Notes: generated by a model not told the origin, from the letters alone. A DNA stretch of 33,069 nucleotides from JAKIVR01 sp035933635 (GCA_035933635.1 DASYYY010000047.1:1-33069), one strand, 5' to 3'. Positions 6,401 through 15,297 are shown, counted from the stretch's first letter. Program-made: numbers and translations.

Positions 6401-6437
6401 TGTTACATCACGATGTGTGACATGCCTATTAATTAGG
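6401..6437 (-). promoter_or_regulatory. Promoter with operator-like inverted repeat
   Basis: On the minus strand, TAATTAATA (within 6425-6437) is centred about 32 nt before the ATPase ATG. Between it and the start codon lies TGTTACA (6401-6407) with TGTGACA (6416-6422), a 6-of-7 inverted repeat with an 8-nt spacer. Its position over the expected transcript start suits a repressor site. Confidence 0.5.
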
Positions 6438-6709
6438 CGCATCATAACGTTAGAGATGAACAACGGCCGTGGTCGGGTCCGCCTGGGAGGACTCCGGTCG
6501 TCCGGGAGATCTGGCGGTCCGATCGTTCGTGCGGCATATCTCCGAGACGAGCCCATGGGACGGCTGACGGGAGGAGGACACGAGGGGCGCGCGGCCTCCC
6601 AACCGACAGGATCCACCGATCCGTCCCGCTCTCGGGGATCACGTCGAGATCTCGGCCGGGCCGGGGGCGGAGCGGCGGTCGGTCGCGCGGGTCCGCGACC
6701 GAGGGCAGA
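6438..6709. other. Gene-free stretch
   Basis: Between the ATPase promoter and the 3' end of the next gene I see no gene, RNA or repeat. Open frames here are uninterrupted only because the GC is high. Confidence 0.5.
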
Positions 6710-7498
6710 CTAGCTGATGCTTATGCCCACGAGCCGGGCCGAACAGCCGAGGATCGGCAAGAGCAGAAGGAACGCGCGGGCCGAGTGACCCGGTCGTCGA
6801 GCTTGGGCCGAGGTCTCGGCGTACATCGAGGTGGAAATGCGGTACTGGGCGTGGGCCGCGAAGGACGTGTTGAGGTAGAACGTCACGGTCGCCGTGCGGA
6901 ACACCGAGACATTGGACCCGGACGTTTCGGCGTGCTCGAGCCAGCCCCCACCGCTGCCCCGGGCCGTGGAGTTGGGGAAGCGTTGGCAGGTCCCGCCGCT
7001 CGACATGTCGCACAGCGTCGCGCCGTTCCCACCCAGCCAGTAGCTCGCCGATGCCGGGAACGACCTATTCGTTGCCCCGCCGGTCACGGTGAGCTGGGCG
7101 AACCATCGCACCGTCCAGGTGATGGCGATCGAGTGCGCGCCCGCCGGCACGGAGAAGTTGAACGTCCGGAACGTGAAGGTGGTCAGGACCTTCGCCTCGG
7201 TCGGAAGCCCGGCGCAGGTGGCGCCGGTGACGTTCGACTGCGAATAGAAGGTGACCGCACCGGTGGTGGCGTTGAAGGCCGGCGCTGATTTGGCCGTATC
7301 GTTCGCCGCACCGGCGCACCGACCAGTGACCGATCGCGCGGTCTCGGAAAAGTGGCCGTGGAACGGAGCGGACCAAGCGCGGATCGACGTACCCGAGGTC
7401 CCCAACGCCGGGGTGGCGAGCAGAACGACCAAGAGGACGGGCCCTGCCACCGCTGCCAGTCGGGCCCCCCGGCTCCACCCCGATACTGCCCGAGACAT
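6710..7498 (-). CDS. Secreted protein of unknown function
   Basis: The 262-residue protein starts at ATG 7498 with GGGAGG six nt upstream. A clear Sec signal peptide follows (LAAVAGPVLLVVLLATPALG, about residues 12-31). The mature part is rich in Ser/Thr and N-x-S/T sequons, with several Cys (GRCAG, GATCAG, TLCDM, GTCQR) that could form disulfides. Predicted beta segments (VTFYSQSNVTG, IAITWTVRWFAQLTVTG, FRTATVTFYLNTS) suggest an all-beta exported domain. The last 20 residues are hydrophobic (AFLLLLPILGCSARLVGI) and could be a short membrane anchor. A longer frame continues upstream but lacks a signal and is Pro/Arg-rich, so it was not used. No family is recognised. Confidence 0.75.
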   Translation of the reverse strand: MSRAVSGWSRGARLAAVAGPVLLVVLLATPALGTSGTSIRAWSAPFHGHFSETARSVTGRCAGAANDTAKSAPAFNATTGAVTFYSQSNVTGATCAGLPTEAKVLTTFTFRTFNFSVPAGAHSIAITWTVRWFAQLTVTGGATNRSFPASASYWLGGNGATLCDMSSGGTCQRFPNSTARGSGGGWLEHAETSGSNVSVFRTATVTFYLNTSFAAHAQYRISTSMYAETSAQARRPGHSARAFLLLLPILGCSARLVGISIS

Positions 7499-7850
7499 CC
7501 ACAGCCTCCCTGGCTCCGGCAACCGCCTCCATGACAAGAACCTCTGGCCGTGGAGCCTACCGGGCGCCCGTGGGAGGTGGGCCCCACAGCCTCGCGCAGG
7601 CGCGGGTGGCTGGCGACGGCTCGACGGCGCATGGGGAGACGGCCACACAGGCTCCCGTAGGCGGACACCATCCGCGGCCAGACGCCCTACCGCCCGGTAG
7701 GCGCTGGTCGGGCGAGACCAGAACTGGCGCGCCGACGTGAGTTGAGGCACCGCTCACCCCAGGTCGGTCGAGCCCGAGCAACCGGGCGCGATGTCGTCCG
7801 TTGGGCTTCCGCCCGCGGCCACCCGGAGGGGTGGGGGAACTTCCGGCCGC
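7499..7850. other. Intergenic stretch upstream of a secreted-protein gene
   Basis: This stretch holds the ribosome binding site of the gene starting at 7498 but no obvious TATA box. No other gene, RNA or repeat is seen. Confidence 0.5.
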
Positions 7851-8675
7851 TCAGCAACCGCCCTGGACCATCACATCCACCGCGGTCGAAGCAAGGCTAC
7901 GGTAGAACGCGCTCGCTCCCGGGTAGGTCGCCCAGATCACGACGCTCCCGCAGGTATTGTCGAAGGGCCGGAAGGTGAAGCTGCAGGTCCCGTTCACCAG
8001 CGCGCACGCGCCCTTGTCGGACAGCGAGCCGAGTCTCGCGTCGGAGATCCGGACCGTGCCCGTCGGGAGGAGCGACGCGTTCCAGTCGTTCGTGACCGAG
8101 ACCGTGCAGGTGGTCTTCTGGACCACATAGAAGCTCGTGGGCGAGCACACGATCGAGCTCGAGGTCAGTTCCTGGTGGGTGAACTTGACGACGATGGTGC
8201 CGTTGTCGGTCGTGTAGATGTAGGTGCACCCGCCGCCCCGGCCGCTGTGGCCGACGCAGGTGATGGTGTAGTTGGTGTTCGTCGTCCCGAGCACCACGTA
8301 CCCCGAGTTCACGTCGGTGCCCACGAAGGTCCCGACGGTCCAGTAGGTGTAGGTTCCGGTGAGCTTGGCAATGTAGGTGGAGTACGAGAGGTTCGAGGAG
8401 GCGAGCAGTTCGCCGGGCAACTGCACCGCCATCCGTTCCGAGTTGAGGGTGAACCCTGTCGACTTCGCCCAGCCGGCGCCGGCCGAGGTGTTGAACGCGT
8501 AGGTGCAGTCGACGGTCGAGGTGCAGTTCGTCACGAGCCCGTGGACGGGAGCGTGGACCCGCACGACCGGGGCCGAACTCGATGCGTGCGTCGGGGTCGA
8601 GGCCGAGGTCGGCGGGAGGAGGGCGACCAGGCACACCGCGAGCGGTAACAACCACGCCAGCTTCAGCAGCTTCAT
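7851..8675 (-). CDS. Secreted protein with C-terminal Ig-like domain
   Basis: The 274-residue product begins MKLLKLAWLLPLAVCLVALL, a Sec signal peptide of about 27 residues. The mature N-terminal half contains YAFNTSAGAGWAKSTGFTLN and many aromatic/Thr strands plus N-x-T sites; its family is unknown. The C-terminal 95 residues match the bacterial Ig-like repeat pattern (CSPTSF..., TTCTVSVTNDW, LPTGTVRISD, GTCSFTFRP, ATYPG), a fold usually found as surface spacers or adhesion modules. The start at 8675 is supported by CTTTAACG 26 nt upstream, which gives a leaderless transcript. There is no C-terminal membrane anchor, so it may be released or held by other surface proteins. The Ig-like call is from pattern recognition. 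Confidence 0.8.
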   Translation of the reverse strand: MKLLKLAWLLPLAVCLVALLPPTSASTPTHASSSAPVVRVHAPVHGLVTNCTSTVDCTYAFNTSAGAGWAKSTGFTLNSERMAVQLPGELLASSNLSYSTYIAKLTGTYTYWTVGTFVGTDVNSGYVVLGTTNTNYTITCVGHSGRGGGCTYIYTTDNGTIVVKFTHQELTSSSIVCSPTSFYVVQKTTCTVSVTNDWNASLLPTGTVRISDARLGSLSDKGACALVNGTCSFTFRPFDNTCGSVVIWATYPGASAFYRSLASTAVDVMVQGGC

Positions 8676-8978
8676 CGGGCTCGGATGGCAGGACGGCGTT
8701 AAAGTTCTGTTCATGCGGGCATCATTGGACCTCCAGTTCGCTCCGGGAACCGTGCCCCCGCACAAGGGATCCGGCCCGCGCGTTGCGGCCCGCGGACGGG
8801 GCAACCTGGGGCGGGGTCCCCGGTGCGCCCAGACGCACCCCGAACCCCCGCCGCGCCCCGACCGCCTCCACGACCCAAGGTTGAAGAACCGCACCCCCTT
8901 CGCCCGGCCACGCGGTGACCTCCGGTCCCGGGGGCGCTCGGACGTCCCAGAGGCCGTTCACGGCGAGGAGCAGCAGGA
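8676..8978. other. Divergent promoter region
   Basis: CTTTAACG on the minus strand (8697-8704) is the TATA box of the Ig-like protein gene. For the rightward glycosidase I see GAGGAG at 8964-8969 before GTG 8979 but no clear TATA box. Nothing else is evident. Confidence 0.55.
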
Positions 8979-11900
8979 GTGTCGTTCATCGGTAGGTTCC
9001 GACACGCCCTGGCGGTCGGAGCGAGCGTGGCGTTCGTCCTCCTGCTCGTGGGGAGCGCCGCCGGATCGCCGGGCACCACCAGCCCCGGGGGTTCTGCGGG
9101 AACGGGGGCCTCCTCGGGCCTCACGAGCCAGGGGTCGCCCCCCGCCTCGGGTGCGACCTTCACCGTCCCGCTGACGGTCGGGAGCCGGTCGGTGAACCTC
9201 TCGAGCGAGTTCTGGGGGACCACGGTCAACAATGAGGTCCACATGCTGCGCGGCGAGACCGACGCGGTGAACGCGACACCGAGCCGCGTGCTCGTCTTCC
9301 CCGGCGCGATGGCCGGTGAGGATTACGACCCGATCACCAACACGCACTACGACACCTACTCCGGCGTCCCCAAGACGGCGCTCACGAGCGAGGCCCAGTT
9401 CGTCCGGATGTGCGAGGCGACCCATTGCACGGCGATCCTGCAGGTCCCCGCCGAGATCGACAACCCGGCCTATGCCGAAAAGATCGTCAATTACACCGAA
9501 CGCAACCTGAGCTTCGTGCCGGCGTTCTGGATGATCGGCAACGAGCCGGAGCTCTGGTCCCATTGGCAGGTGCCCTGGAGCAAGTGGGAAGGTTCCTACA
9601 CCGGCGGCCCGACCCCGGCGCAGTTCGGCGCGGAGGTCGTCGCCTACGTCCACGCGATCCGCCACGTGGACAACACCACCCCGATCCTGGGGCTGCCGGC
9701 CTCGGGCTGCACGTGCGGGTACTGGACGTTCTCCCAGTGGATCTCAGGGGTGCTCAACGTTACCGGGCCGCTCATCCAGGCCGTGGCCTTCCACGAGTAC
9801 CCGGCCGGCTGGCTCGGAACGGGTGACGGGAGCCTGCACGACTTCTACGGCACCATCCAGGGCGCGGCGAGCATCCCGGTCCGCATCCTCGCCGCGCGCC
9901 AGGCGGTCGTGACAAGCTGCCCGAAGTGCAACGTCTCGGTCTTCGTCAGCGAGCTCGGCTCGGCGTTGTCGTGGTCGGCCTACGGCCAGTACGCCGCGGG
10001 ATTTTCCGGGGCGCTGAGCCTGGCCTCCCAGATCACCCAGTCGATGGACGTCAACCTGACCAACGTCGACCTGTTCGCCGCGGAGCTCGCCACCACGAAT
10101 TCCTGGTTCGGGCCGGACGGGTACGCCCGGCCGGACTACGCGCTCTACACCTCGGTGTTCGACCACCTCGGAACGCAGGCGTTCCCGGTGAACCTGACCG
10201 GGCTCGACCACACCCTCTACGGGATCGACACCATCGCCCCGCGCGACGACGGACGCCGCGACCTGCTCGTCGTGAACGACAACATCACCAACTCCATCAC
10301 GTTCGCACCGCAGTTCGCCGAAGGGGCCTCCAGCGCCCCGGTCGAGGCGTGGAGTTGGAACGGATCGATCCACGCCACGAGCGCGAACGCGACGACCTGG
10401 GTCGAGCCGTACACTCCGGGTCCCGTCCCGGCCGTGATGCCCCAGGGGTTGCCCTCGGCGTACACCCTCCCACCACAGAGCATGGTCCTGTTCGAGCAGT
10501 ACCCCTCGGGGGCGAGCTACGTGGAGGTACACCCCACCGGAGTCCCCAACGGAACCCCGTGGTACGCCTCGGTCGGATCGCAGTTCTATCGCAGCGACGC
10601 CGGGAACCTCACGCTCCTGCTCCCCAACGGCACCTACTCGGTGCAGGGCGCGCCGATCGCGCTTCCGATCGGCGGGAAGGAGCTCGTGCCCACCGAACGG
10701 CTGGCCGCGTTCGACTCCACCCCGCTCACGGTGGACGGGTCGTTCACGAACTACTCGTTCGGATTCGTACCCCAGTGGAGGGTCAATGGCACGCCCGTAC
10801 CGGCGGTCGGGGGCACCGTCAGCCCTTCGGTCGGCTGGTGGAACCAGAGCGCCCCGCTCCATCTCACCGTCTCGAACCCGGCGCCCGGGTTTGCCTTCAC
10901 CCGTTGGGCCGGGTTCGGCCCGGGGAATTACAGCGGCACGAACCGCACCATCACGGTCGTCCCCACCGGTCCCGTGCGCGAGGCGGCGCGGTTCGTCCCC
11001 GGGCTGGCCGTGCGGATCGTGGAGTCCGGACTCCCGCCGGGGACGCCCTGGACCGCCTCCGTCCGGAACTTCACGTTCGGCTCGAACTCGACGAACGTGA
11101 CCCTCTGGCAGCCGAACGGCACCTACGGGTTCTCGCTCAGCTCGGTACCCGGCTACCGCAGCGTACCGGCGAACGGGGGATTCACCGTCGCGGGCGCATC
11201 GGTCGAAGTCCCGGTCCGGTACATGCTCATCACCCCGCCGCAGCCGCTCTACCGAATCGCGTTCCAGGTCTCGGGGCTACCGGCGGGTCTTCCGGTGTCC
11301 GTCACCGTCCGCGGCGCCAACCAGAGCGACCTGGGCGGGGGGCCGAGCTTCGATTTGTACAACGGTAGCTATGCCTACCAGGTCGGCTACGTTCCCGGTT
11401 ACCACGTGGCGGTGAACAAGACCTTCGAGGTCGCCGGCGGCGCGATGGTCATCCAGATCCCCTTCGTCCCGACGACCTACGCCGCGACCTGGGAGGTCGA
11501 CGGCGCACGCCCGTGGATGAACTGGGCGGTCGACGTCGACGGCACGCAGGTCTGGGCGAACTCCTCGTGGGTCGGCCAGTCGCTCGCCAACGGCACCTAC
11601 GCCTACTCGATCCAGCTGCCGTACTCCAACTTCACGGTCACCCCACGGACCGGCGAGCTCGTTGTCGATGGGTACGGTGGGGTGCTGCCGATCTCCTTCG
11701 TCCTCGAGCAGTTCCCGACCTGGTTCGAAGAACGCGGCCTGACCTCGGGCTCGGGCTGGTCGGTCCGCCTCGGCAACGACACCCTGAGCACCTCGGCCCC
11801 CCGCTCGGAGTTCCTGACGGCGAACGGGACCTACACGTTCAGCGTGCTCGCGCCGAGCGGTTTCTACGCGGTACCCTCCCACGGCACGTTCACCGTCGCC

Positions 11901-12068
11901 GGATCGCGCGCCCCACTCGTCATCAGCTTCCAACCCTCCTCGGACCGACCCTCCGCCGCCCTCGTGGCCGCCCTCGACTCGGGGGCGCTGTCGGTCTCCA
12001 TCTGGATCGGGCTCTCGATCGTCGGGGGATTCGCGACCGTTCGGTGGTTGCGCCGGCGGGGTGATTGA
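8979..12068 (+). CDS. Large tail-anchored surface glycoside hydrolase with beta repeats
   Basis: This 1029-residue protein has a signal peptide (ALAVGASVAFVLLLVGSAAG), a low-complexity Gly/Ser linker, then a catalytic TIM barrel. The barrel carries WMIGNEPELW (acid/base Glu189) and VFVSELGS (nucleophile Glu325), as in clan GH-A; GH39, GH51 or GH79 relatives are possible. From about residue 510 it carries roughly five beta repeats of one design: GLPPGTPWTASV, then PNGTYGFSL, then PGYRSVPANGGFTVAG. A C-terminal span (SVSIWIGLSIVGGFATVRW) and RRRGD tail anchor it in the membrane with the enzyme outside. Many N-x-S/T sites suggest glycosylation. The start is GTG. The glycosyltransferase gene follows after 68 nt, which hints at a shared polysaccharide pathway. 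Substrate is unknown. Confidence 0.85.
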   Translation: MSFIGRFRHALAVGASVAFVLLLVGSAAGSPGTTSPGGSAGTGASSGLTSQGSPPASGATFTVPLTVGSRSVNLSSEFWGTTVNNEVHMLRGETDAVNATPSRVLVFPGAMAGEDYDPITNTHYDTYSGVPKTALTSEAQFVRMCEATHCTAILQVPAEIDNPAYAEKIVNYTERNLSFVPAFWMIGNEPELWSHWQVPWSKWEGSYTGGPTPAQFGAEVVAYVHAIRHVDNTTPILGLPASGCTCGYWTFSQWISGVLNVTGPLIQAVAFHEYPAGWLGTGDGSLHDFYGTIQGAASIPVRILAARQAVVTSCPKCNVSVFVSELGSALSWSAYGQYAAGFSGALSLASQITQSMDVNLTNVDLFAAELATTNSWFGPDGYARPDYALYTSVFDHLGTQAFPVNLTGLDHTLYGIDTIAPRDDGRRDLLVVNDNITNSITFAPQFAEGASSAPVEAWSWNGSIHATSANATTWVEPYTPGPVPAVMPQGLPSAYTLPPQSMVLFEQYPSGASYVEVHPTGVPNGTPWYASVGSQFYRSDAGNLTLLLPNGTYSVQGAPIALPIGGKELVPTERLAAFDSTPLTVDGSFTNYSFGFVPQWRVNGTPVPAVGGTVSPSVGWWNQSAPLHLTVSNPAPGFAFTRWAGFGPGNYSGTNRTITVVPTGPVREAARFVPGLAVRIVESGLPPGTPWTASVRNFTFGSNSTNVTLWQPNGTYGFSLSSVPGYRSVPANGGFTVAGASVEVPVRYMLITPPQPLYRIAFQVSGLPAGLPVSVTVRGANQSDLGGGPSFDLYNGSYAYQVGYVPGYHVAVNKTFEVAGGAMVIQIPFVPTTYAATWEVDGARPWMNWAVDVDGTQVWANSSWVGQSLANGTYAYSIQLPYSNFTVTPRTGELVVDGYGGVLPISFVLEQFPTWFEERGLTSGSGWSVRLGNDTLSTSAPRSEFLTANGTYTFSVLAPSGFYAVPSHGTFTVAGSRAPLVISFQPSSDRPSAALVAALDSGALSVSIWIGLSIVGGFATVRWLRRRGD

Positions 12069-12136
12069 CGGCGGGGCGCGGGGGCATCGCTCCCGCCGCG
12101 GCCCCGCCGACCCCCGGTGCAGCGTAGGGAGGCAGG

Positions 12137-14188
12137 GTGTTCTTCGATCCGTTCGTGGATTTCCTGCGCACGCTCGGCGTCCCGTTCGGCGGAGTGCTCG
12201 TCGGGCTGGCGCTCGGCGGGGGGCTCCTCGGCGCGGTCGAGTGGTTGCACCGCCGCCCGCTCCGCACGTCGGCCGGTACGAACCGGATCGAGGTCGTTGC
12301 CCGCGCCTCACCGCCGACCGAGGCCCCGCCGGGGGTGGCTCCGGTGGCGGTGACCACCGCCGAGGGAACCCGTACGCTCCTGTTGCGGGGGGCCGGGGCG
12401 ATGCCCAACGCCCCGCTACCGCGAGCCCGCACGTTCCTGGCGGTACTGGCGGCAGTGTTCGTCGCCATGGCGGCGTTCGAGCTCTGGTTCTTCCCGGAGC
12501 TGTTCCTCCCCTACGACCATCTTGTCGGGTTCGTGGGCTCGGTGCTGTTCTGGCCCACGCCGTGGCCGGGGGTCTACGCAGTGCTCTCGGCGTCCCAGCT
12601 CGTGCCCGACTACATCTTCCCGATGTACCTCGCGGCGATGGCGGCGGTCGCCCTCGCCGGCGGGGTCGTCTACCGGCGACCCTCGTTGCCCGCGTCCCGC
12701 CGCGGGGTCGCGATCGGGCTGATCGTCCTCTACTTCGGCGTCGAGCTCGTTCTCGATGCGATCTTCTTCACCGTGCCCGGCGAGAGCCAGAGCGGGCGCA
12801 ACCTTGCGATCCTCGCCCGTACCGTCACCGGCGGGATCTTCCTGTCCGGCCTCGTGCTCTCCACCCTGATCCTGCCCGACCCTCAGGAGGTGCGGCCGCG
12901 GTTCCGCGCCGACCCCGCGGCGCTCATCCAGTTCTTCGGGACCGCGATCTTGGCCCTGTCCCTCGGCGTCGCGCTCATCGTGGTCGTCGACCAGCAGCTG
13001 GGCCACACCTCGGTCGTGCTGCCGTTCACGCTGCTGCTGCTCCTCCCCCTCGTCACCCTCGAGCTGTTCACGGCGTTCAATCGGCCGCTCTACTTCCGGC
13101 AGCTCCGCCGTCGTCCGCTGCCCACGGTCGAGGAGTACCACCCGTCGGTCTCGATCCTGATGCCGGCGTTCAACGAGGAGCGGTGGATCGCCGAGGCGAT
13201 CCGGCACGTCGACCTCGCGGCCGCCCAGTACCCCGGAACCGTCGAGATCATCGTCGGCAACGACGGCTCGACCGACCGCACCTCGGAGCTGGCACGCGCC
13301 GCGGTCCGGGAGCTGAAGTCCGCCCGCGGGACGGTCCTCGACCTCCCGCACGCCGGCAAGTCGAACGGCTTGAACGGCGCGCTCGCGCTCGCCACCGGGG
13401 AGATCGTCATCCGCCTCGACGCCGACACCTTCCTGTCCGACCGGCTCGGGTTCGCGGCGGTCGTCCGTCATTTCGCCGACCCGGAGGTCGGCGGGGTCCA
13501 GGGCTCGATCCACCCCCGTCAGCGCCAGGGCTGGACGCGCAAGCTCCGGGCGCTGGAGATCGCCTGGGGCCACTACTTCCAGCGCCCGGCGCTGATGGGG
13601 GCCCGGGCCGGCGAGGTCATCGACGGCCTGTTCTCGGCGTTCCGCCGCGCCGACGTCGTGGCACTGGGCGGATGGGTCCCCTGGAACGGTGAGGACACCG
13701 AGCTGTCGATGCGGATCCAGCGGCTCGGCTACCGGGTCCGCATCGAGTTCGAGGCGCGCGCCTACGAAGATGTCCCCGAGGACTACGCCGCGCTGCGCCG
13801 CCAGAGGGTGCGCTGGGCACGCGGAGTGCTCATGGCGAACGGCCAGCACTACCCGTCGCTGTTCGGACGCACGCCGGAGTTCGGTGGACTCGGCGTCCTG
13901 CTCTGGTTCCTGACCTTCGCCCGGTCCGGTGTCCGCAGCCTCGTCTACGTGTTCCTCGCGCTGCTGTTCTTGATCCTCGGGGTCGCGGCGCTGGTGGACG
14001 TCGCCTATCTGCTCGTGCTGGCTCTCGTGATCCGGGCGGTACCCCTCGGCTACTTCCTCGGCAAGATGGGGCGCTGGGACATGATCGCGTGGATCCCGTT
14101 CTTTCCGATCGCGAGCGTGATCAAGCAGTCGTTCCGGTTCGAGGCGTTCGGGCTGATGGGACCCGAGGCCAAGCACGAGTACGCCTGA
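12137..14188 (+). CDS. Polytopic family 2 glycosyltransferase (processive type)
   Basis: The protein has 683 residues. Residues 1-330 hold about six to seven membrane spans. The GT-A domain then shows VSILMPAFNEE, NDGSTDRT (Asp376), RLDADT (Asp428, Asp430), GEDTEL (Asp520) and QRVRW (Gln556-Trp560), the D, DxD, ED and QxxRW set of processive synthases such as cellulose, hyaluronan and NodC-type enzymes. Two to four C-terminal spans follow (SLVYVFLALLFLILGVAALV and onward). It would polymerise a sugar and export the chain. GTG 12137 is preceded by GGGAGG at a suitable distance. Placement 68 nt behind a surface glycosidase resembles synthase/hydrolase pairs of exopolysaccharide loci. The sugar cannot be told from sequence. 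Confidence 0.9.
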   Translation: MFFDPFVDFLRTLGVPFGGVLVGLALGGGLLGAVEWLHRRPLRTSAGTNRIEVVARASPPTEAPPGVAPVAVTTAEGTRTLLLRGAGAMPNAPLPRARTFLAVLAAVFVAMAAFELWFFPELFLPYDHLVGFVGSVLFWPTPWPGVYAVLSASQLVPDYIFPMYLAAMAAVALAGGVVYRRPSLPASRRGVAIGLIVLYFGVELVLDAIFFTVPGESQSGRNLAILARTVTGGIFLSGLVLSTLILPDPQEVRPRFRADPAALIQFFGTAILALSLGVALIVVVDQQLGHTSVVLPFTLLLLLPLVTLELFTAFNRPLYFRQLRRRPLPTVEEYHPSVSILMPAFNEERWIAEAIRHVDLAAAQYPGTVEIIVGNDGSTDRTSELARAAVRELKSARGTVLDLPHAGKSNGLNGALALATGEIVIRLDADTFLSDRLGFAAVVRHFADPEVGGVQGSIHPRQRQGWTRKLRALEIAWGHYFQRPALMGARAGEVIDGLFSAFRRADVVALGGWVPWNGEDTELSMRIQRLGYRVRIEFEARAYEDVPEDYAALRRQRVRWARGVLMANGQHYPSLFGRTPEFGGLGVLLWFLTFARSGVRSLVYVFLALLFLILGVAALVDVAYLLVLALVIRAVPLGYFLGKMGRWDMIAWIPFFPIASVIKQSFRFEAFGLMGPEAKHEYA

Positions 14189-14231
14189 ATCGCTCGGGAC
14201 CGACCGGAAGCGCGTACGGCGCGCGCGCCCG

Positions 14232-14249
14232 CGAGGTCCTAGGACCTCG
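14232..14249. repeat. Perfect 18-nt palindrome after the glycosyltransferase
   Basis: CGAGGTCCTAGGACCTCG is self-complementary over all 18 bases. It lies 44 nt downstream of the glycosyltransferase stop. It could be a binding site for a dimeric protein or the end of an RNA. Confidence 0.6.
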
Positions 14250-14256
14250 GGACGTC

Positions 14257-14328
14257 TTGGTGGTCGGCACCCCGACGCCACTCGCCGGAACGGCCGTGTT
14301 CGCCCCCGAAGCTCGCACCGACCACCAA
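14257..14328. repeat. Long-range 11-bp inverted repeat
   Basis: TTGGTGGTCGG (14257-14267) and CCGACCACCAA (14318-14328) are perfect complements separated by 50 nt. The intervening sequence contains smaller self-complementary runs such as GCCGGAACGGC. It could fold as a branched RNA in the 3' region of the glycosyltransferase transcript. Confidence 0.5.
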
Positions 14329-14396
14329 CCGTTTCTGGCGCCGGCGCTTGGGGCGACCCGAGGTCGAAGCTCGTGGGTCCTCCGGGCGATCGAACG

Positions 14397-14783
14397 ATGC
14401 GGCCGACGCGGTCCCCCGGGCTGGCGCCCTATCTCGTGGTGCAGGACGCGACCGGGCTGATGGAGTTCATCGACAAGGGCCTCGGGGGATCCGTCGGGTT
14501 CGTCACCGCCGGTGCCGGGGGACGTCCGATCCACCACGCCGAGATGTTGCTCGGGGGTGGAGTGGTCATGCTCGCCGACGCACCCGAGGGTCGTGGGGCG
14601 TTCCCGGCGATGGTCCACCTCTACGTGCCCGACGCCGAGGGCGCCCACGACCGTGCGGTCCGGGCCGGCGCCCAGAGCGTGAGGCGCCCGACGCTACAGG
14701 ACGACGGCGACCGGCGCGGCGGCGTCCGCGACGCATGGGGCAACGAGTGGTGGTTCACCCAGTCTCCGAAGTCCAAGGACTGA
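14397..14783 (+). CDS. VOC family protein (glyoxalase/PhnB-like)
   Basis: The 128-residue product is a vicinal-oxygen-chelate fold protein of the PhnB/bleomycin-resistance type. It shows LAPYLVVQDATGLMEFIDKG at the start, HHAEMLLGGGVVMLAD in the middle, VHLYVPDAEGAHDRAVRAGA at the start of the second half, and RGGVRDAWGNEWWFTQ, the usual metal-site Glu/Trp ending. Such proteins bind small ligands or metals; the reaction is not predictable here. The ATG at 14397 is chosen because the conserved fold starts about ten residues later and the upstream extension is unrelated. Two other VOC genes lie in the window (15397-15930 and at the right edge). Confidence 0.85.
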   Translation: MRPTRSPGLAPYLVVQDATGLMEFIDKGLGGSVGFVTAGAGGRPIHHAEMLLGGGVVMLADAPEGRGAFPAMVHLYVPDAEGAHDRAVRAGAQSVRRPTLQDDGDRRGGVRDAWGNEWWFTQSPKSKD

Positions 14784-14805
14784 GCCGCGCGGGCGATCGG
14801 CCCGC

Positions 14806-15297
14806 TCAGCGGGCGCGCGCGGGGTTCCCGACCGCGGCCGGAGGCGCGACCAGGGTCTGGACCGGGATCCCCTCACGAACGGCCCCGGTGACGGTGCAGT
14901 AGTCCTCGAACACCTCGATGCTCCGCTCGAACCGGGGACGGTCCTCCTCCTTCAACGGCGCGCACTCGATGTGGACCTCCATCGACCGGACCCGCTTGCG
15001 CTTGCGCTCGTTGCGCCCCAGAACGACCTCGACGGTGGTACGGATCGGTGTCGCGGGAACGCGGGCGCGCTCGAGGGTGTTGACGAGCGTTGCGCTCAGG
15101 CAGTGCCCGACCGCGGCGGCCAGCATGAGCACCGGGTCCGGCCCCTTGCCCTGGCTGAGGGGCGGACCTTCGTCGACCACGAGCGAGGGGACGGTCGTCC
15201 CGGGGTAGGTCACCTGGAAACGGTACCCTTCGATCTGGTCGACCTGCGCCTTCGCCCGGGGGAACTCCTCGAACTGCGGGGCGGTGGCCGTACCCAT
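14806..15297 (-). CDS. OsmC family peroxiredoxin-like protein
   Basis: The 163-residue product has the two conserved cysteines of the OsmC/Ohr fold: Cys66 in LMLAAAVGHCLSAT and Cys134 in EDYCTVTGAVREGIPV. The family reduces organic or inorganic peroxides with these thiols in the cytoplasm. The N-terminal beta sheet (GYRFQVTYPG) and KRKRVRSMEVHIEC strand are also typical. GGAGAGGAG (15304-15312 complement) is an ideal ribosome binding site 6 nt before ATG 15297, and the promoter lies further upstream. It is 99 nt downstream of another minus-strand gene and may be part of a stress cluster with VOC and DinB proteins. Confidence 0.9.
   Translation of the reverse strand: MGTATAPQFEEFPRAKAQVDQIEGYRFQVTYPGTTVPSLVVDEGPPLSQGKGPDPVLMLAAAVGHCLSATLVNTLERARVPATPIRTTVEVVLGRNERKRKRVRSMEVHIECAPLKEEDRPRFERSIEVFEDYCTVTGAVREGIPVQTLVAPPAAVGNPARAR

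Noticed and set aside
14232..14249. Attachment site for an integrated element
   Set aside because: A single palindrome without a partner copy or an integrase nearby.
12416..14281. 621-codon minus-strand open frame over the glycosyltransferase
   Set aside because: Highly charged, repeat-like translation from high GC; the plus frame has membrane spans and all family 2 motifs.
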